DNA of 64,000 nt from Crenothrix sp043729335 (GTDB lineage: Bacteria > Pseudomonadota > Gammaproteobacteria > Methylococcales > Methylomonadaceae): assembly GCF_043729335.1 (NCBI RefSeq), contig NZ_JAYTLQ010000002.1:186001-250000 (forward strand), written 5' to 3'. This document shows positions 17,359 to 26,806 of the stretch, piece after piece (positions within the stretch are counted from its first letter, which is position 1; every line of letters begins with the position of its first letter). Under the pieces are notes generated by a model, which saw only the letters and a list, made by a program, of their open reading frames with translations, was not told the DNA's origin and searched no databases. A program made the translations under genes and the position numbers.

Positions 17359-19151
17359 GACACCACCACTTCCCGAAACATACCTGCGTGCATGTGGTAA
17401 AACAAATGACAATGCCACGGCCAACGTCCCAGTGCATCAGCAGTAACCAAAAAAGTAATGCGCTGAGCGGGCTGCACAACAATAGTATGTTTACGCACCT
17501 GAAATTGCCCGTCCGGCGTTTCCAATTCGCTCCACATGCCATGCAAATGCACTGGGTGCGTCATCATGGTGTCGTTCACCAAAATCACCCGCAATCGTTC
17601 GCCATAACGAAAATGAATCGGCTTAGATTCGTTATATTCCACGCCGTCGAACGACCAGGTATAGCGCTCCATATTACCGGTAAGGTGCAGCTCCATTTCC
17701 CGCGATGGCGCTCTGGCATCCAGTGTTCCGCCTATCGTATGTAAATCGGCATAAGTCAAAACTCGCCGGCCATTATTTCTTAAACCAATGCCAGGATCAT
17801 CCAGATTAGTACGCGGCGTATCAACCCGCATATCTACACTGGCAGCAAATTCCGTACTGGCATGATGGACACGGACTACTTTCTTAGCGGCAACCACATG
17901 TCCCGTCATATCTGCCATTGAGTGCATGGCGTGCATACTATGATCCATCTGGCTCATTTGCTCCTGGCTCATACCACTATGATCCATAGCAGGCATTTCG
18001 TGATCCATAGCGCCCATCATATCCGTCATAGCCAGAGGCTCTAGCTTGTCCAACGCGGGAACAGGTGCTGACAAGCCAGCTTTTGTGGCCAAGGTACCTT
18101 TAACATAACCGGTACGGTCCATAGATTGTGCAAAAATCGTATAGGCCGCCTCTTCCGGCGTGATGATAACATCATAACTTTCCGCCAAGCCGATGCGAAA
18201 TTCATCTACAGCCACCGGCTCAACATTTTGCCCATCGGTCTGTACAACAAGCATTTTAAGGCCTGGAATGCGTACATCGAAAAAGGTTTGCGCTGACGCA
18301 TTAATAAAGCGCAGCCTGATTTTTTCGCCTGGCTTAAACAAGCCTAACCAATTATCTGCATTGGCATGTCCGTTAACAAGATAAGTGTAAGTTGACGCAG
18401 AAATATCCGCTAAATCAGTTCGACTCATGCGCATCATGTTCCACATGTGCCGCTTTTCGACAGCGGGCTGAAATCCCTCATCGGCTATATCCCGAAAAAA
18501 ATCGACAACCGTGGGCTGGTTGAAATTATAGTAAGCGCTGTGTTTTTTGAGCTTACCAAATATCGCCATAGGATCTTCATCAGTCCAATCCGACAGTAGC
18601 ATCACATAATCACGATCAGCTTGAACAGGTTCAGGTGTAGCCGGATCAATAATAATAGCCCCGTACAAACCGGTTTGTTCCTGCATCTCGGAATGCGAGT
18701 GATACCAGTACGTACCGGCTTGCTGAACCTTGAACCGATAAGTAAATGTTTCGCCGGGCGCGATACCATTGAAGCTAATTTGCGGCGCACCGTCCATTTG
18801 GTAAGGCAGAAGAATGCCGTGCCAATGCAGCGAAGTTTCTTCAGAAAGCAGGTTTTTGACCCGTAACGTAACCGTGTCACCTTCTTTCCAGTGCAATGTA
18901 GGACCTGGTACAGTGCCGTTAATGGTCGTGGCCAGTATTTCGGTGCCAGTAATATTGACCAGAGTTTGGGCTATAGTTAAATCAAATTCTTTACCTGATA
19001 AAACGGGAACCCGTTGCGCATTTGCTTTAGCTTGCAAAGTTTTAATATAAGGTAAAGACGCTAGCAATAAACCACTTTTAATGGAAGTTTTGAGAAATTT
19101 GCGACGTGAATAATTTACCCAGGATGGCGGATTTTTTAGATGAGAAGTCAT
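17355..19151 (-). CDS. copA: Periplasmic multicopper oxidase CopA
   Basis: CopA (PcoA family) is a periplasmic multicopper oxidase that detoxifies and binds copper. The 598-residue product starts with a twin-arginine signal (RR at residues 16-17 in SRRKFLKTS), followed by three cupredoxin domains. Copper ligands are visible: SLHWHGIL and TYWYHSHSEMQ in domain 1, HPVHLHGMW and WHCHLFYHMHAGM at the C-terminus, the last with a Met axial ligand of the type 1 site. Between domains lies a Met/His-rich stretch (DHEMPAMDHSGM, then MDHSMHAMHSMADM), typical of CopA. It is translationally coupled to copB. Confidence 0.96.
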   Translation of the reverse strand: MTSHLKNPPSWVNYSRRKFLKTSIKSGLLLASLPYIKTLQAKANAQRVPVLSGKEFDLTIAQTLVNITGTEILATTINGTVPGPTLHWKEGDTVTLRVKNLLSEETSLHWHGILLPYQMDGAPQISFNGIAPGETFTYRFKVQQAGTYWYHSHSEMQEQTGLYGAIIIDPATPEPVQADRDYVMLLSDWTDEDPMAIFGKLKKHSAYYNFNQPTVVDFFRDIADEGFQPAVEKRHMWNMMRMSRTDLADISASTYTYLVNGHANADNWLGLFKPGEKIRLRFINASAQTFFDVRIPGLKMLVVQTDGQNVEPVAVDEFRIGLAESYDVIITPEEAAYTIFAQSMDRTGYVKGTLATKAGLSAPVPALDKLEPLAMTDMMGAMDHEMPAMDHSGMSQEQMSQMDHSMHAMHSMADMTGHVVAAKKVVRVHHASTEFAASVDMRVDTPRTNLDDPGIGLRNNGRRVLTYADLHTIGGTLDARAPSREMELHLTGNMERYTWSFDGVEYNESKPIHFRYGERLRVILVNDTMMTHPVHLHGMWSELETPDGQFQVRKHTIVVQPAQRITFLVTADALGRWPWHCHLFYHMHAGMFREVVVS

Positions 19152-19180
19152 GGCCTATGTTATTTAATCAAAACAAAAAA

Positions 19181-19208
19181 TGCCATGATTGGCAATAATC
19201 GAATGGCA
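19181..19208. promoter_or_regulatory. TGCCA/TGGCA dyad upstream of copAB
   Basis: The palindrome TGCCATGATTGGCA (19181-19194) followed by a third TGGCA (19204-19208) lies 30-57 bp upstream of the copA start. It could be an operator for copper-responsive control, but it does not match a CueR or CopR box that I can recognise with certainty. Confidence 0.3.
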
Positions 19209-19335
19209 AACATTTTTAACAGCGTTGTTTTAAGCTCTGCACTTATTCTACTCTGTAAAACTTAAAACCCGTAAGCTGATCAAATAAGAACATTAAAACT
19301 ATGACGCATACTCGATTCATGTCATCAAGGTCTAC

Positions 19336-19341
19336 TATAAT
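19336..19341 (+). promoter_or_regulatory. Possible -10 element for the plus-strand glycosyltransferase
   Basis: A perfect TATAAT lies 48 bp upstream of the ATG at 19390. No good -35 hexamer is seen at the right distance, so this is a weak call that rests on the -10 alone and on the fact that a promoter is needed in this divergent gap. Confidence 0.3.
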
Positions 19342-19389
19342 TGCAGCTAATTTAATCCTGTTTGCTTATCACACAATCACTATAGAACT

Positions 19390-20493
19390 ATGACAGCTCC
19401 ACGTACCGTATTACACCTTTTATATTGCTTCGATATTGGCGGCTTAGAAACAGTGATGGTGAATTTAATCAATACGCTACCGAATGAACAATTTAAGCAT
19501 GTCATCATTTCGTTAACTGTCGCCAACCCAAAAATGGTGGCTAGTCTTAAAGCAAAAAATATTGAAATTATTGAGCTGCATAAATCCCCTGGAAATGACC
19601 TTAAAATCCATTATCGATTATGGCGATTGTTTCGTCATCATCAACCGGACATTGTGCACAGCTATAACTTAGCTACCCTGGAATATCAATTCATAGCCTA
19701 TCTCGCTGGCGCTCCTTGCCGTCTTCATGCCGAACATGGCCGTGATATTTATGATCTTGATGGCACCAATAAGAAATACCAACTGTTACGTCGTTTTCTT
19801 AACCCCTTTATTCACCAGTGGATAACTGTCTCAGAGGAATTATCAAATTGGCTGATAAATACAGTTAAAATTCCGGGCCATAAAGTCAATCTGATCTACA
19901 ACGGTATCGACTTACGTTGTTATCAGCCGGTAGCCCGTCAGCATGAAATTTTCACGGTAGGTACAGTAGGCCGGGCAGCAGCCGTTAAAAATCAATTGCT
20001 GCTTATTAAAGCCATTGAAAATTTATTGGTTTCTAGCCCTCAACTTAGACCCAAAATCCAATTGTTAATAGTCGGGGATGGCGAATTATTACCTCAATTA
20101 CAAACCTACATTCAAGACCATCAACTACAGGATTGCGTTCATTTATTAGGTGCAAGGAGAGATGTGGCTGAAATATTAAAGCAATTCGACCTATTTGTTT
20201 TGCCTTCATTAGCCGAAGGTATTGCCTTAACCTTGTTAGAAGCCATGGCAAGTGGCTTGCCAGTAATTGCTACTGCTGTGGGAGGTAATCCGGAACTCAT
20301 AGACTCGGGTGTTAATGGGATATTGATTCCATCGCAACACGAACAGTTATTAGCAGACAGCATTGGATATTACCTGGATAACCCCCATTTACGCCAGCAA
20401 CATGGCCAAGCGGGTAGAAATAAAGTGGAGAAATCATTTAGCTTAAACACTATGGTTAAAAAATATCTTACGCTTTATCAAGAGCACATCTAA
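19390..20493 (+). CDS. GT4 glycosyltransferase, XrtA/PEP-CTERM-associated type
   Basis: This 367-residue GT-B protein probably transfers a sugar during exopolysaccharide or matrix glycan assembly at the cytoplasmic face. The N-terminus VLHLLYCFDIGGLETVMVNL and the segment HAEHGRDIYDLDGTNKKY are characteristic of the sugar-transferase subfamily found with exosortase A systems (TIGR03088-like). The C-terminal domain shows VGTVGRAAAVKNQ, LPSLAEGIALTLLEAMASGL and the EX7E-type donor site. It converges on the O-ligase gene, with three bases between the stops. The acceptor and sugar are unknown. It is the only plus-strand gene between copAB and prsR. Confidence 0.85.
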   Translation: MTAPRTVLHLLYCFDIGGLETVMVNLINTLPNEQFKHVIISLTVANPKMVASLKAKNIEIIELHKSPGNDLKIHYRLWRLFRHHQPDIVHSYNLATLEYQFIAYLAGAPCRLHAEHGRDIYDLDGTNKKYQLLRRFLNPFIHQWITVSEELSNWLINTVKIPGHKVNLIYNGIDLRCYQPVARQHEIFTVGTVGRAAAVKNQLLLIKAIENLLVSSPQLRPKIQLLIVGDGELLPQLQTYIQDHQLQDCVHLLGARRDVAEILKQFDLFVLPSLAEGIALTLLEAMASGLPVIATAVGGNPELIDSGVNGILIPSQHEQLLADSIGYYLDNPHLRQQHGQAGRNKVEKSFSLNTMVKKYLTLYQEHI

Positions 20494-20496
20494 AAG

Positions 20497-21768
20497 TTAC
20501 CTAGACAGTTGTGGGGATAACTGTGGACTATGAGCTAATTTCTTTTGCTTCAAAAATTCTTCAATTAATACGGCAAAGCTGATGATATGCCAAGGTAAAT
20601 CATAGTAAGACAAACTTAAGAATGCCCCACCTACCAAATAAGCAATTAGGCTCACTTGTAACATTTTCGCTAAAAGTAAATAGTTTTTAAAATTGATATT
20701 GTTATTTGCTGCCTTAATAACAGAACCGAGTTTGATCCAGGTTAACAAATAAATGAGTAAAAATAATACTAAGCCCAGCCAACCATGATCAGCCAGCACA
20801 GAAAAATAAATACTGTGCGCCACATGAACATCAGCTGGATTGGGTGCATACATTGCAAATGTTTCATGAGTCCATGACTCATATCCCATCCCTAAAAAAT
20901 TATCATTTGCGGCATTAAAGGCATAATGCCAAGCGTTTATTCGACCCATTGCCGAGCCATCAGTTTGGTAGGTTTGAATCGTATCCATTCTTTTATACCA
21001 TGATTCTGGCATAAATGAGAATATAATAGCGCCGGTTATAGAAATAGCTAGCGCTGACTTTATCTTGCTTTGGCTCTTGCTCCAATAAAAAAAACCTACC
21101 ACTAAAATAGCTAAAAAAGCCCCTCTAGATTGAGTTCCTAATATGGTAAAAAGACTACAGGCTATTGCAATTAAAAGAGAATATTTAATCCATTTTTGCG
21201 TTTGAATTTGATATAGATAATACATTAGAGGAACAATCATCAAGGTAGCAACTGCTAACTCGTTATTACCCTCTATCATACTGCCAGGAGGGCCAAAAAC
21301 AATATGTCCACCACCTGTTAGTAAAGTAAAAATACCACCTTTTATACTAAAATACCCAATTGATAACACAACTGCCCATAATAACTTATTAAGCTTATCT
21401 AAATCAGTTATTAGCATTAGGGTTAAAAACACAACAAATTCAATTTTTAATACACGAATATAATAGGTGTTTGCCTGAACTGGAAAATAAGAATTTAAAG
21501 TCGTCAGCCCCATATAAATAACAAAAAAAATCACTAAAATAACCAAGCCATTTATCGGTGGTTTTTTTGCTTCTTTGGTTATTATCATTGAAAATAATAG
21601 AATGATAGCCGTAATATATGCAAAGGGTGCACTATAGGCAAAGCCATAAGTTAACCTATGAGGATTCATATAACTCAACCACGACCAAAGCAATATGCCA
21701 TAGTATGGTTTTTTTAATGTCTTAAAGCACCCTACTATAAAAATAATAGTAACTAATATGTCCCGCAT
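20497..21768 (-). CDS. O-antigen-ligase-like protein, exosortase A-associated type
   Basis: A 423-residue integral membrane protein with about ten to twelve hydrophobic segments. The N-terminal region, with LLWSWLSYMNPHRLTYGFAYSAPFAYI, matches the putative O-glycosylation ligase family seen beside exosortase A (TIGR03097-like), and a Wzy_C-type periplasmic loop follows (QSRGAFLAIL, then WHYAFNAANDNFLGMGYESW). Such ligases transfer or polymerise lipid-linked glycans in the periplasm; the exact acceptor, proteins or polysaccharide, is not shown by sequence. It is the last minus-strand gene of the locus. Confidence 0.85.
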   Translation of the reverse strand: MRDILVTIIFIVGCFKTLKKPYYGILLWSWLSYMNPHRLTYGFAYSAPFAYITAIILLFSMIITKEAKKPPINGLVILVIFFVIYMGLTTLNSYFPVQANTYYIRVLKIEFVVFLTLMLITDLDKLNKLLWAVVLSIGYFSIKGGIFTLLTGGGHIVFGPPGSMIEGNNELAVATLMIVPLMYYLYQIQTQKWIKYSLLIAIACSLFTILGTQSRGAFLAILVVGFFYWSKSQSKIKSALAISITGAIIFSFMPESWYKRMDTIQTYQTDGSAMGRINAWHYAFNAANDNFLGMGYESWTHETFAMYAPNPADVHVAHSIYFSVLADHGWLGLVLFLLIYLLTWIKLGSVIKAANNNINFKNYLLLAKMLQVSLIAYLVGGAFLSLSYYDLPWHIISFAVLIEEFLKQKKLAHSPQLSPQLSR

Positions 21769-21840
21769 TTATATTCCGGCAATTATTTTAATCCAACAAC
21801 ATATAGCCCTATAATTAGGTAATTTTAAACTAAACATTTA

Positions 21841-22812
21841 CTATGATTTTTCTAATTTCGGCAAACCAAGCTTTACCAAAAGCTTAAAATGTTCAAACCC
21901 AATTTGGATTAAAGCAGAGTGATAAAGCGCTGATAATGCACAAATGCGCTGGTTTTGTTCTAGATATTGCCATGCAAGACTAAAATATGCCTTGCATAAT
22001 GCTTGCTTAATTATTCGCATTTCCTGAGCATTTACTTGTTCTGAGTTTTCAGCAAATTCGACTAGTGAGTGCATATTATCAATTACTCTACTTTGTATTT
22101 TATGCTCGTCTTCCTTTAAAGAAAAAATATTTTGTCCATCTACCCGCCATAGCCCCAATGATTCCAATAAAAGCCCACACTTACCTAATAAGGCAACTTT
22201 AACTACCCATTCGGGCTCTGGCATTTTGGCAGCAGGCCTCATGCCACCACTGATGCCCCATAATTCCCGCGTCACCAGAAATCTTTGAAATGAAAGCGGC
22301 ACAGATAACAAAAGTCCCTCAAACAGGTCTTTTTCAAAAACATATACCCCTTTTCTCGGCTGTTTAATTGAAATACCACTTAATACTTTAGAATTAGCTT
22401 TCACCAATTCATCTGCCTTACTAGCCGCATCTTTACCAAATGGCCTGATATTATGAAACACACAGCCCAAAGAAAATTCCTGTAAAGTTTGCAATAATAT
22501 TTGTAGGGAGTGGTTAATTAACAAATCATCATCATCCAAAAAATATAAATATCGTCCCGAAGCATTTCCGACCCCTACATTACGTGCTACAGCAATCCCC
22601 TGAGAATGCTCATGTCTCACAAAAGAAAACTTTGCTTGTTGGCTCTTAAGATGACGAGACACCAGTGGTTCCACAGATTCGCTTGAACCGTCATCAACAA
22701 TAATCAATTCCCAATTCCGCCAAGTTTGCGCTAATACACTGTCAACAGCTTCTAATAACAATTCTGGTCGGTTTTTTGTACAAATAATGACAGAAATCAA
22801 ATCATCTTCCAT
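21841..22812 (-). CDS. Family 2 glycosyltransferase
   Basis: The 323-residue product begins with a GT-A fold: ISVIICTKNRPELLLEAVDS, then LIIVDDGSSE and the metal-binding YLYFLDDDDLL. It is predicted to add a sugar to a lipid-linked or nascent polysaccharide in the cytoplasm. The C-terminal 100 residues are helical and unassigned. It follows the GT4 gene at 22823 by ten bases and is likely in the same transcript. Donor and acceptor cannot be read from the sequence. Confidence 0.85.
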   Translation of the reverse strand: MEDDLISVIICTKNRPELLLEAVDSVLAQTWRNWELIIVDDGSSESVEPLVSRHLKSQQAKFSFVRHEHSQGIAVARNVGVGNASGRYLYFLDDDDLLINHSLQILLQTLQEFSLGCVFHNIRPFGKDAASKADELVKANSKVLSGISIKQPRKGVYVFEKDLFEGLLLSVPLSFQRFLVTRELWGISGGMRPAAKMPEPEWVVKVALLGKCGLLLESLGLWRVDGQNIFSLKEDEHKIQSRVIDNMHSLVEFAENSEQVNAQEMRIIKQALCKAYFSLAWQYLEQNQRICALSALYHSALIQIGFEHFKLLVKLGLPKLEKS

Positions 22813-22822
22813 ACTATTTCCT

Positions 22823-23995
22823 TTATTTTGCTTCCAATGCCTTTATTATCGCCGCTTCAACACAGCGCACATGATTATCCACCGAATATTTCTGCGCTGA
22901 CTTTATAGCTTCCGCACCCAACTGCTGCCTTAATTCAAAATTATCCAATAACTCACAAATTGTATGGGCTAATCCCTGAGGATCACGCGGAGTTATTAAT
23001 AATCCATCCATGCCATGAGTAATAACATCAAGAGGGCCACCTTCATTCGCAGCAATCACCGCCTTTCCTGCGGCCATACCCTCCACAACTGTTCGCCCCA
23101 AAGGTTCTGGTAAAGTTGACGCATGCACGACCACATCACTAATGGCCAAAATATCGGCAATATCATTTCTTTTCCCCAACATTAAAACCTTATTTTTAAG
23201 ATTTAATTCTTTTATTAACTCCAGCAATTGATTTTCAATAGTATTAAAATGGCCGTATGCGCTACCGACTAACAAAAAAATAGTATTGGGGTATCGGTCT
23301 AAAATAGCTGGGGCCGCAGTAATTAATATATCTTGGCCTTTCCATCCCACTAAGCCCCCTACTAAAGTCACGACTAAATTTTCCGTGTTAATAGATAAAG
23401 AATGCCTGATGTTATTAGCATTGCCCTTTGCAAAATAATCAGTATTAATGCCCTCAGGAATCCAAGTCATCTGTTGCTCGGGTATGCCAAACTCTAAAGC
23501 ATTGTGCTTAATAGCTTCGGAAACGTAAGCGAGATGCCTTAGATGTCTTACAACCCAGCAACTTGAAGGTGAAATCTCACAAAAGCCACGCAAATGCAAC
23601 ATAACAGGTTTACGAACTAAGTAAGCTCCTAATGCGGCCGCTAGATTACTGTATACATCATTGTTTAGATAAACCAAATCAATACGGTGCTTTACAAATA
23701 ATCGGGCAAATTTAAGCGCTGTTGGTACTATATTAAATAAATTATCAGCCATTGAACCTATTGGTTTACCTAATAGATCTTTGGCAAGTGCATTAAAATT
23801 ACGCGGCTGAACTATGGTTTCCCAAGTGCCGAAATCTTTATAACACACATATTCCCCCTCGGCTTGACCCGTGATTATCAAAGGTTTTACCCAAGATGAA
23901 CGAGCGCTAAGATAAGTTTGTAAACTGATTGCGGCGCCTCCAAAACCTTTGCCATTCTCACAAAAAGCGATTTTAACCTGTTCTTTTTCAATCAT
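22823..23995 (-). CDS. Family 4 glycosyltransferase
   Basis: A 390-residue GT-B enzyme. The N-terminus FCENGKGFGGAAISLQTYL holds the glycine-rich acceptor loop. The C-terminal domain has VVTLVGGLVGWKGQDILI and the donor site with EPLGRTVVEGMAAGKAVIAA, where the two glutamates are spaced as in the EX7E motif. Its ATG overlaps the preceding GT2 stop by one base (TAATG), so the two are coupled. Function within polysaccharide assembly is inferred from context. Confidence 0.87.
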   Translation of the reverse strand: MIEKEQVKIAFCENGKGFGGAAISLQTYLSARSSWVKPLIITGQAEGEYVCYKDFGTWETIVQPRNFNALAKDLLGKPIGSMADNLFNIVPTALKFARLFVKHRIDLVYLNNDVYSNLAAALGAYLVRKPVMLHLRGFCEISPSSCWVVRHLRHLAYVSEAIKHNALEFGIPEQQMTWIPEGINTDYFAKGNANNIRHSLSINTENLVVTLVGGLVGWKGQDILITAAPAILDRYPNTIFLLVGSAYGHFNTIENQLLELIKELNLKNKVLMLGKRNDIADILAISDVVVHASTLPEPLGRTVVEGMAAGKAVIAANEGGPLDVITHGMDGLLITPRDPQGLAHTICELLDNFELRQQLGAEAIKSAQKYSVDNHVRCVEAAIIKALEAK

Positions 23996-24930
23996 TATTG
24001 CAACAACAAGCTAGCAAATAAGTTTTTCCACGCAACCCAAGATTTAGATTGCCAGACTACCCCTTCAATACTGGATAATATAGCTCGCCAATATTGCTTT
24101 TGTTTACGGTAAAAAAAACTATTTTGGTGAATAAAAACCTGAATATTTCTAATAAGCTCGAAACGATAATCAAAAAACTCCGGATCATCCAGTAATTTCC
24201 TGTATGCCCTTGGAGCGTGCTGAAATAAGGATTTATTGGAATGGGTCAGGCTACCTGGTCTCTGACGATAAAAAGCTAAAGTTTGAGGAACAAATACTAA
24301 TGAACTACGATTAGAAACCCTAATCCAAAGTAGAACATCTTCAGCAGTGGGTAATGACTCATCAAATCCCTTTAATGCCCTGATTAAATCCGTTTTTACC
24401 ATGACTGTATTGGTATGAACCAAGACGGTTTGCAAAAATATATTCAAGGGTTTATCCAAATAAACCAACTGTTTATTACCTAATGCTTCACCAAAATACT
24501 CATTCCATATCGGGTTTAAAGTAGCCCTAGAAGGCTCACAATTATGTATATTTTCAACAAAGCAAGCATAATCACAAGAAATAAAACGAGTATTCGGATA
24601 TTTATTTAATGCTTGCAAACGTAAAAATAATGCATCCGGATGCCAGAGATCATCTCCATCCAAAAATGCAATCCATTCACCTCTGGCATTATCAATACCC
24701 GTATTGCGGTTGCCTGAAACGCCTTTTTTTCGTTTATTGTTAAGTAAATTGATTCTAGTATCTTTGGCAAGATATTCCTGGACTAACTGAAGCGAACCGT
24801 CATCAGAACCATCGTCAATTATTAAAACTTCAAAATCAGTGAATGACTGACTCAGAATACAGTCAATAGTCTCCCTTAACAAAGGGTTCAAATTGAAAAC
24901 AGGTACAACAATTGTAACTTTTGGAGACAT
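23995..24930 (-). CDS. Family 2 glycosyltransferase
   Basis: The 311-residue product has a GT-A domain: VTIVVPVFNLNPLLRETIDC, LIIDDGSDDGSLQLV, RNTGIDNARGEWIAFLDGDD with the DGDD metal site, and later TAEDVLLWIRV as the likely catalytic ED motif. It lacks membrane segments. It sits in the minus-strand polysaccharide operon between the GT2 at 24983 and the GT4 at 22823. The sugar specificity is unknown. Confidence 0.87.
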   Translation of the reverse strand: MSPKVTIVVPVFNLNPLLRETIDCILSQSFTDFEVLIIDDGSDDGSLQLVQEYLAKDTRINLLNNKRKKGVSGNRNTGIDNARGEWIAFLDGDDLWHPDALFLRLQALNKYPNTRFISCDYACFVENIHNCEPSRATLNPIWNEYFGEALGNKQLVYLDKPLNIFLQTVLVHTNTVMVKTDLIRALKGFDESLPTAEDVLLWIRVSNRSSLVFVPQTLAFYRQRPGSLTHSNKSLFQHAPRAYRKLLDDPEFFDYRFELIRNIQVFIHQNSFFYRKQKQYWRAILSSIEGVVWQSKSWVAWKNLFASLLLQ

Positions 24931-24982
24931 AGATACTAGGATTTTATATATTTTAATACATATACTGGTTTAAATTAATATT

Positions 24983-25903
24983 TTATTGTTTATAAAATAT
25001 TTTTGCCTCTTGCATTAATCCACGGGTTATATTTAACGTCCAACGCCTTAAAAAAACTTCTTTCTTATCTATCCGAACATGGGCAATCCATAAATTAATT
25101 AGGTTAAGCAAGTATTCTCTGTACATATACCTTGGTATATTCCACCAGAGTGATGTATTAAAATCTATGCTATTTTTAGTATTAAGCTGGCTTTTTCCAG
25201 AACGCACGGCTCGCCCCAAAATCCACTCATACTGTAATTGATTTTGTGTAATTATATGTTGAACCTTAGCATTAGGTGCATAATAACTACGGTAACCTTG
25301 TTTTTCTAATGTTGCAGTAAAGGAAGTTTCACTTCCCATTTTATAGCTATTTGTTCCATCAGGCCCTACATTAGTATCAAATAAAAAGCCTTTATTAAAA
25401 ACTTCTGCTCTCACTGCCATATTAGCCCCCCAAACCATACCGGAAGGTATCTCGCCTTCTTTCAGATCTATCGGTGTCAAAGCATAGACAACTTGATGAT
25501 TAACCCATTCCAATACCCATTGTTCGGGCATTACTGTCCAATAAGGTAAAATCTGCCCCGCAAATATATTAAATTCTGTATTAAGTTTTGCCTGATCTAA
25601 TAAATTAACAAGCCAACTGACATCTACAATCACATCATCATCAGTAAAAACGACCAAATCACCTTCAATATATTTTAAACCTGTATTTAATGCATTATTT
25701 TTTCCAGGTTTTAATTCAGTTAGTATTGTTAACGGCAATCGTTCCAAGTATGAATCTAATATCACTCTAGTATTATCTGTGCTGGCATTATCAATAGCTA
25801 TTAGTTTCCAGCCCTCTGAAGGAAAAGTAACCTTTGTGAGCGAATCAAGCATTATAGGCAGCGTATCTACGCCATTGTAAGTAGAAAATATAACGGTAAG
25901 CAT
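24983..25903 (-). CDS. Family 2 glycosyltransferase
   Basis: This 306-residue protein starts MLTVIFSTYNGVDTLPIMLD and has LIAIDNASTDNTRVIL, then LKYIEGDLVVFTDDDVIVD, the DDD metal site of GT-A folds. The long insert with WVLEWVNHQVVYALTP and VWGANMAVRAEVF resembles succinoglycan-type (ExoM-like) GT2 enzymes. It is followed by 132 bp of AT-rich DNA before the methyltransferase gene. Specificity is unknown. Confidence 0.85.
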   Translation of the reverse strand: MLTVIFSTYNGVDTLPIMLDSLTKVTFPSEGWKLIAIDNASTDNTRVILDSYLERLPLTILTELKPGKNNALNTGLKYIEGDLVVFTDDDVIVDVSWLVNLLDQAKLNTEFNIFAGQILPYWTVMPEQWVLEWVNHQVVYALTPIDLKEGEIPSGMVWGANMAVRAEVFNKGFLFDTNVGPDGTNSYKMGSETSFTATLEKQGYRSYYAPNAKVQHIITQNQLQYEWILGRAVRSGKSQLNTKNSIDFNTSLWWNIPRYMYREYLLNLINLWIAHVRIDKKEVFLRRWTLNITRGLMQEAKIFYKQ

Positions 25904-26035
25904 CTTTAATAGCCGATAAGAAATGTAGTTATAAAAATTTTCTTTTGAGGGATTAAACTGAGAAAATTATAATTATTAATTATCTTTAAAATCCTGAAAA
26001 TAATTTTTTTAAAATACGGATAAAGTTGTTTCTGT

Positions 26036-26794
26036 TTAGATTTTTAACCCATTAATTAAACTAACTGCCCCTTTCTCACAATAATGTACCTTCTTCTGTA
26101 ACCCAGGAAATTCATTTAACCAATTTTTTATAATCTGTTGTTCATCAGGGCGATCAGAATCATCTAGGAATACAACTGCTTTTTTATTTAGCAAAGGCAG
26201 TAACAACGGTCCAGCGGGATAACGAGCGCAGCTATTGAGGCTTGCTGGTGGGCCATCAATGATTAGCATATCAATCACTTGATTTTGAATTTGCTCACCC
26301 AGTGTGTACCAACAATAATTTTGCTCATTAAAACGGTAATCTTGCAATGGTGCATCTATCACGGTTGCCCAGTCTTGCAATCCTTGTTTTATCAATTCCT
26401 GCCGGGTTTTCTCGGCATAAATTACGTCATGTTCCAAACTTAGAATCCGTCCTTTGCCATTCAGTTTGGCGCATTGAGCCAAAACCAGAGTAGAAGTTCC
26501 AGAGCTGCATTCAACAATTACTTCTGGTTGATGCTGCAGCACATATTCCGCAAGCAATAACAAAAAATCTGCTGAAGCAGCCCAACCGCCCAATGGCGGC
26601 AATGACCAAGGTAATTGCAATAATCGATTCAAATCAATAAAAGCATGTACCTGTCTTACATTATCAGGAAAACGTTCAACTTGTTGCTGCAAACCGTATT
26701 GCATTAAATGCACTCGTTTGACTTTATGCAATATATAAATGCACAAAACCAAGATTATAAAGACTAGCACTAATACTATATTTATTGTTTCCAT
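26036..26794 (-). CDS. Membrane-anchored SAM-dependent methyltransferase-like protein
   Basis: The 252-residue product has an N-terminal membrane anchor at about residues 5-24 (NIVLVLVFIILVLCIYIL), then a class I methyltransferase-like Rossmann domain with VIVECSSGTSTLVLAQCA (motif I), ILSLEHDVIYAEKTR (motif II) and MLIIDGPPAS (motif IV). Such proteins occur in polysaccharide loci, where they may methylate a sugar or lipid intermediate. The substrate is not known. It lies 12 bp after the flippase gene. Confidence 0.7.
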   Translation of the reverse strand: METINIVLVLVFIILVLCIYILHKVKRVHLMQYGLQQQVERFPDNVRQVHAFIDLNRLLQLPWSLPPLGGWAASADFLLLLAEYVLQHQPEVIVECSSGTSTLVLAQCAKLNGKGRILSLEHDVIYAEKTRQELIKQGLQDWATVIDAPLQDYRFNEQNYCWYTLGEQIQNQVIDMLIIDGPPASLNSCARYPAGPLLLPLLNKKAVVFLDDSDRPDEQQIIKNWLNEFPGLQKKVHYCEKGAVSLINGLKI

Positions 26795-26806
26795 ATATTT
26801 TCAATT

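Noticed and set aside
20506..20525. ACAGTT/AACTGT inverted repeat at the convergent gene ends as a terminator
   Set aside because: Six-base arms, no following T-run, and it lies inside the coding end of the ligase gene.
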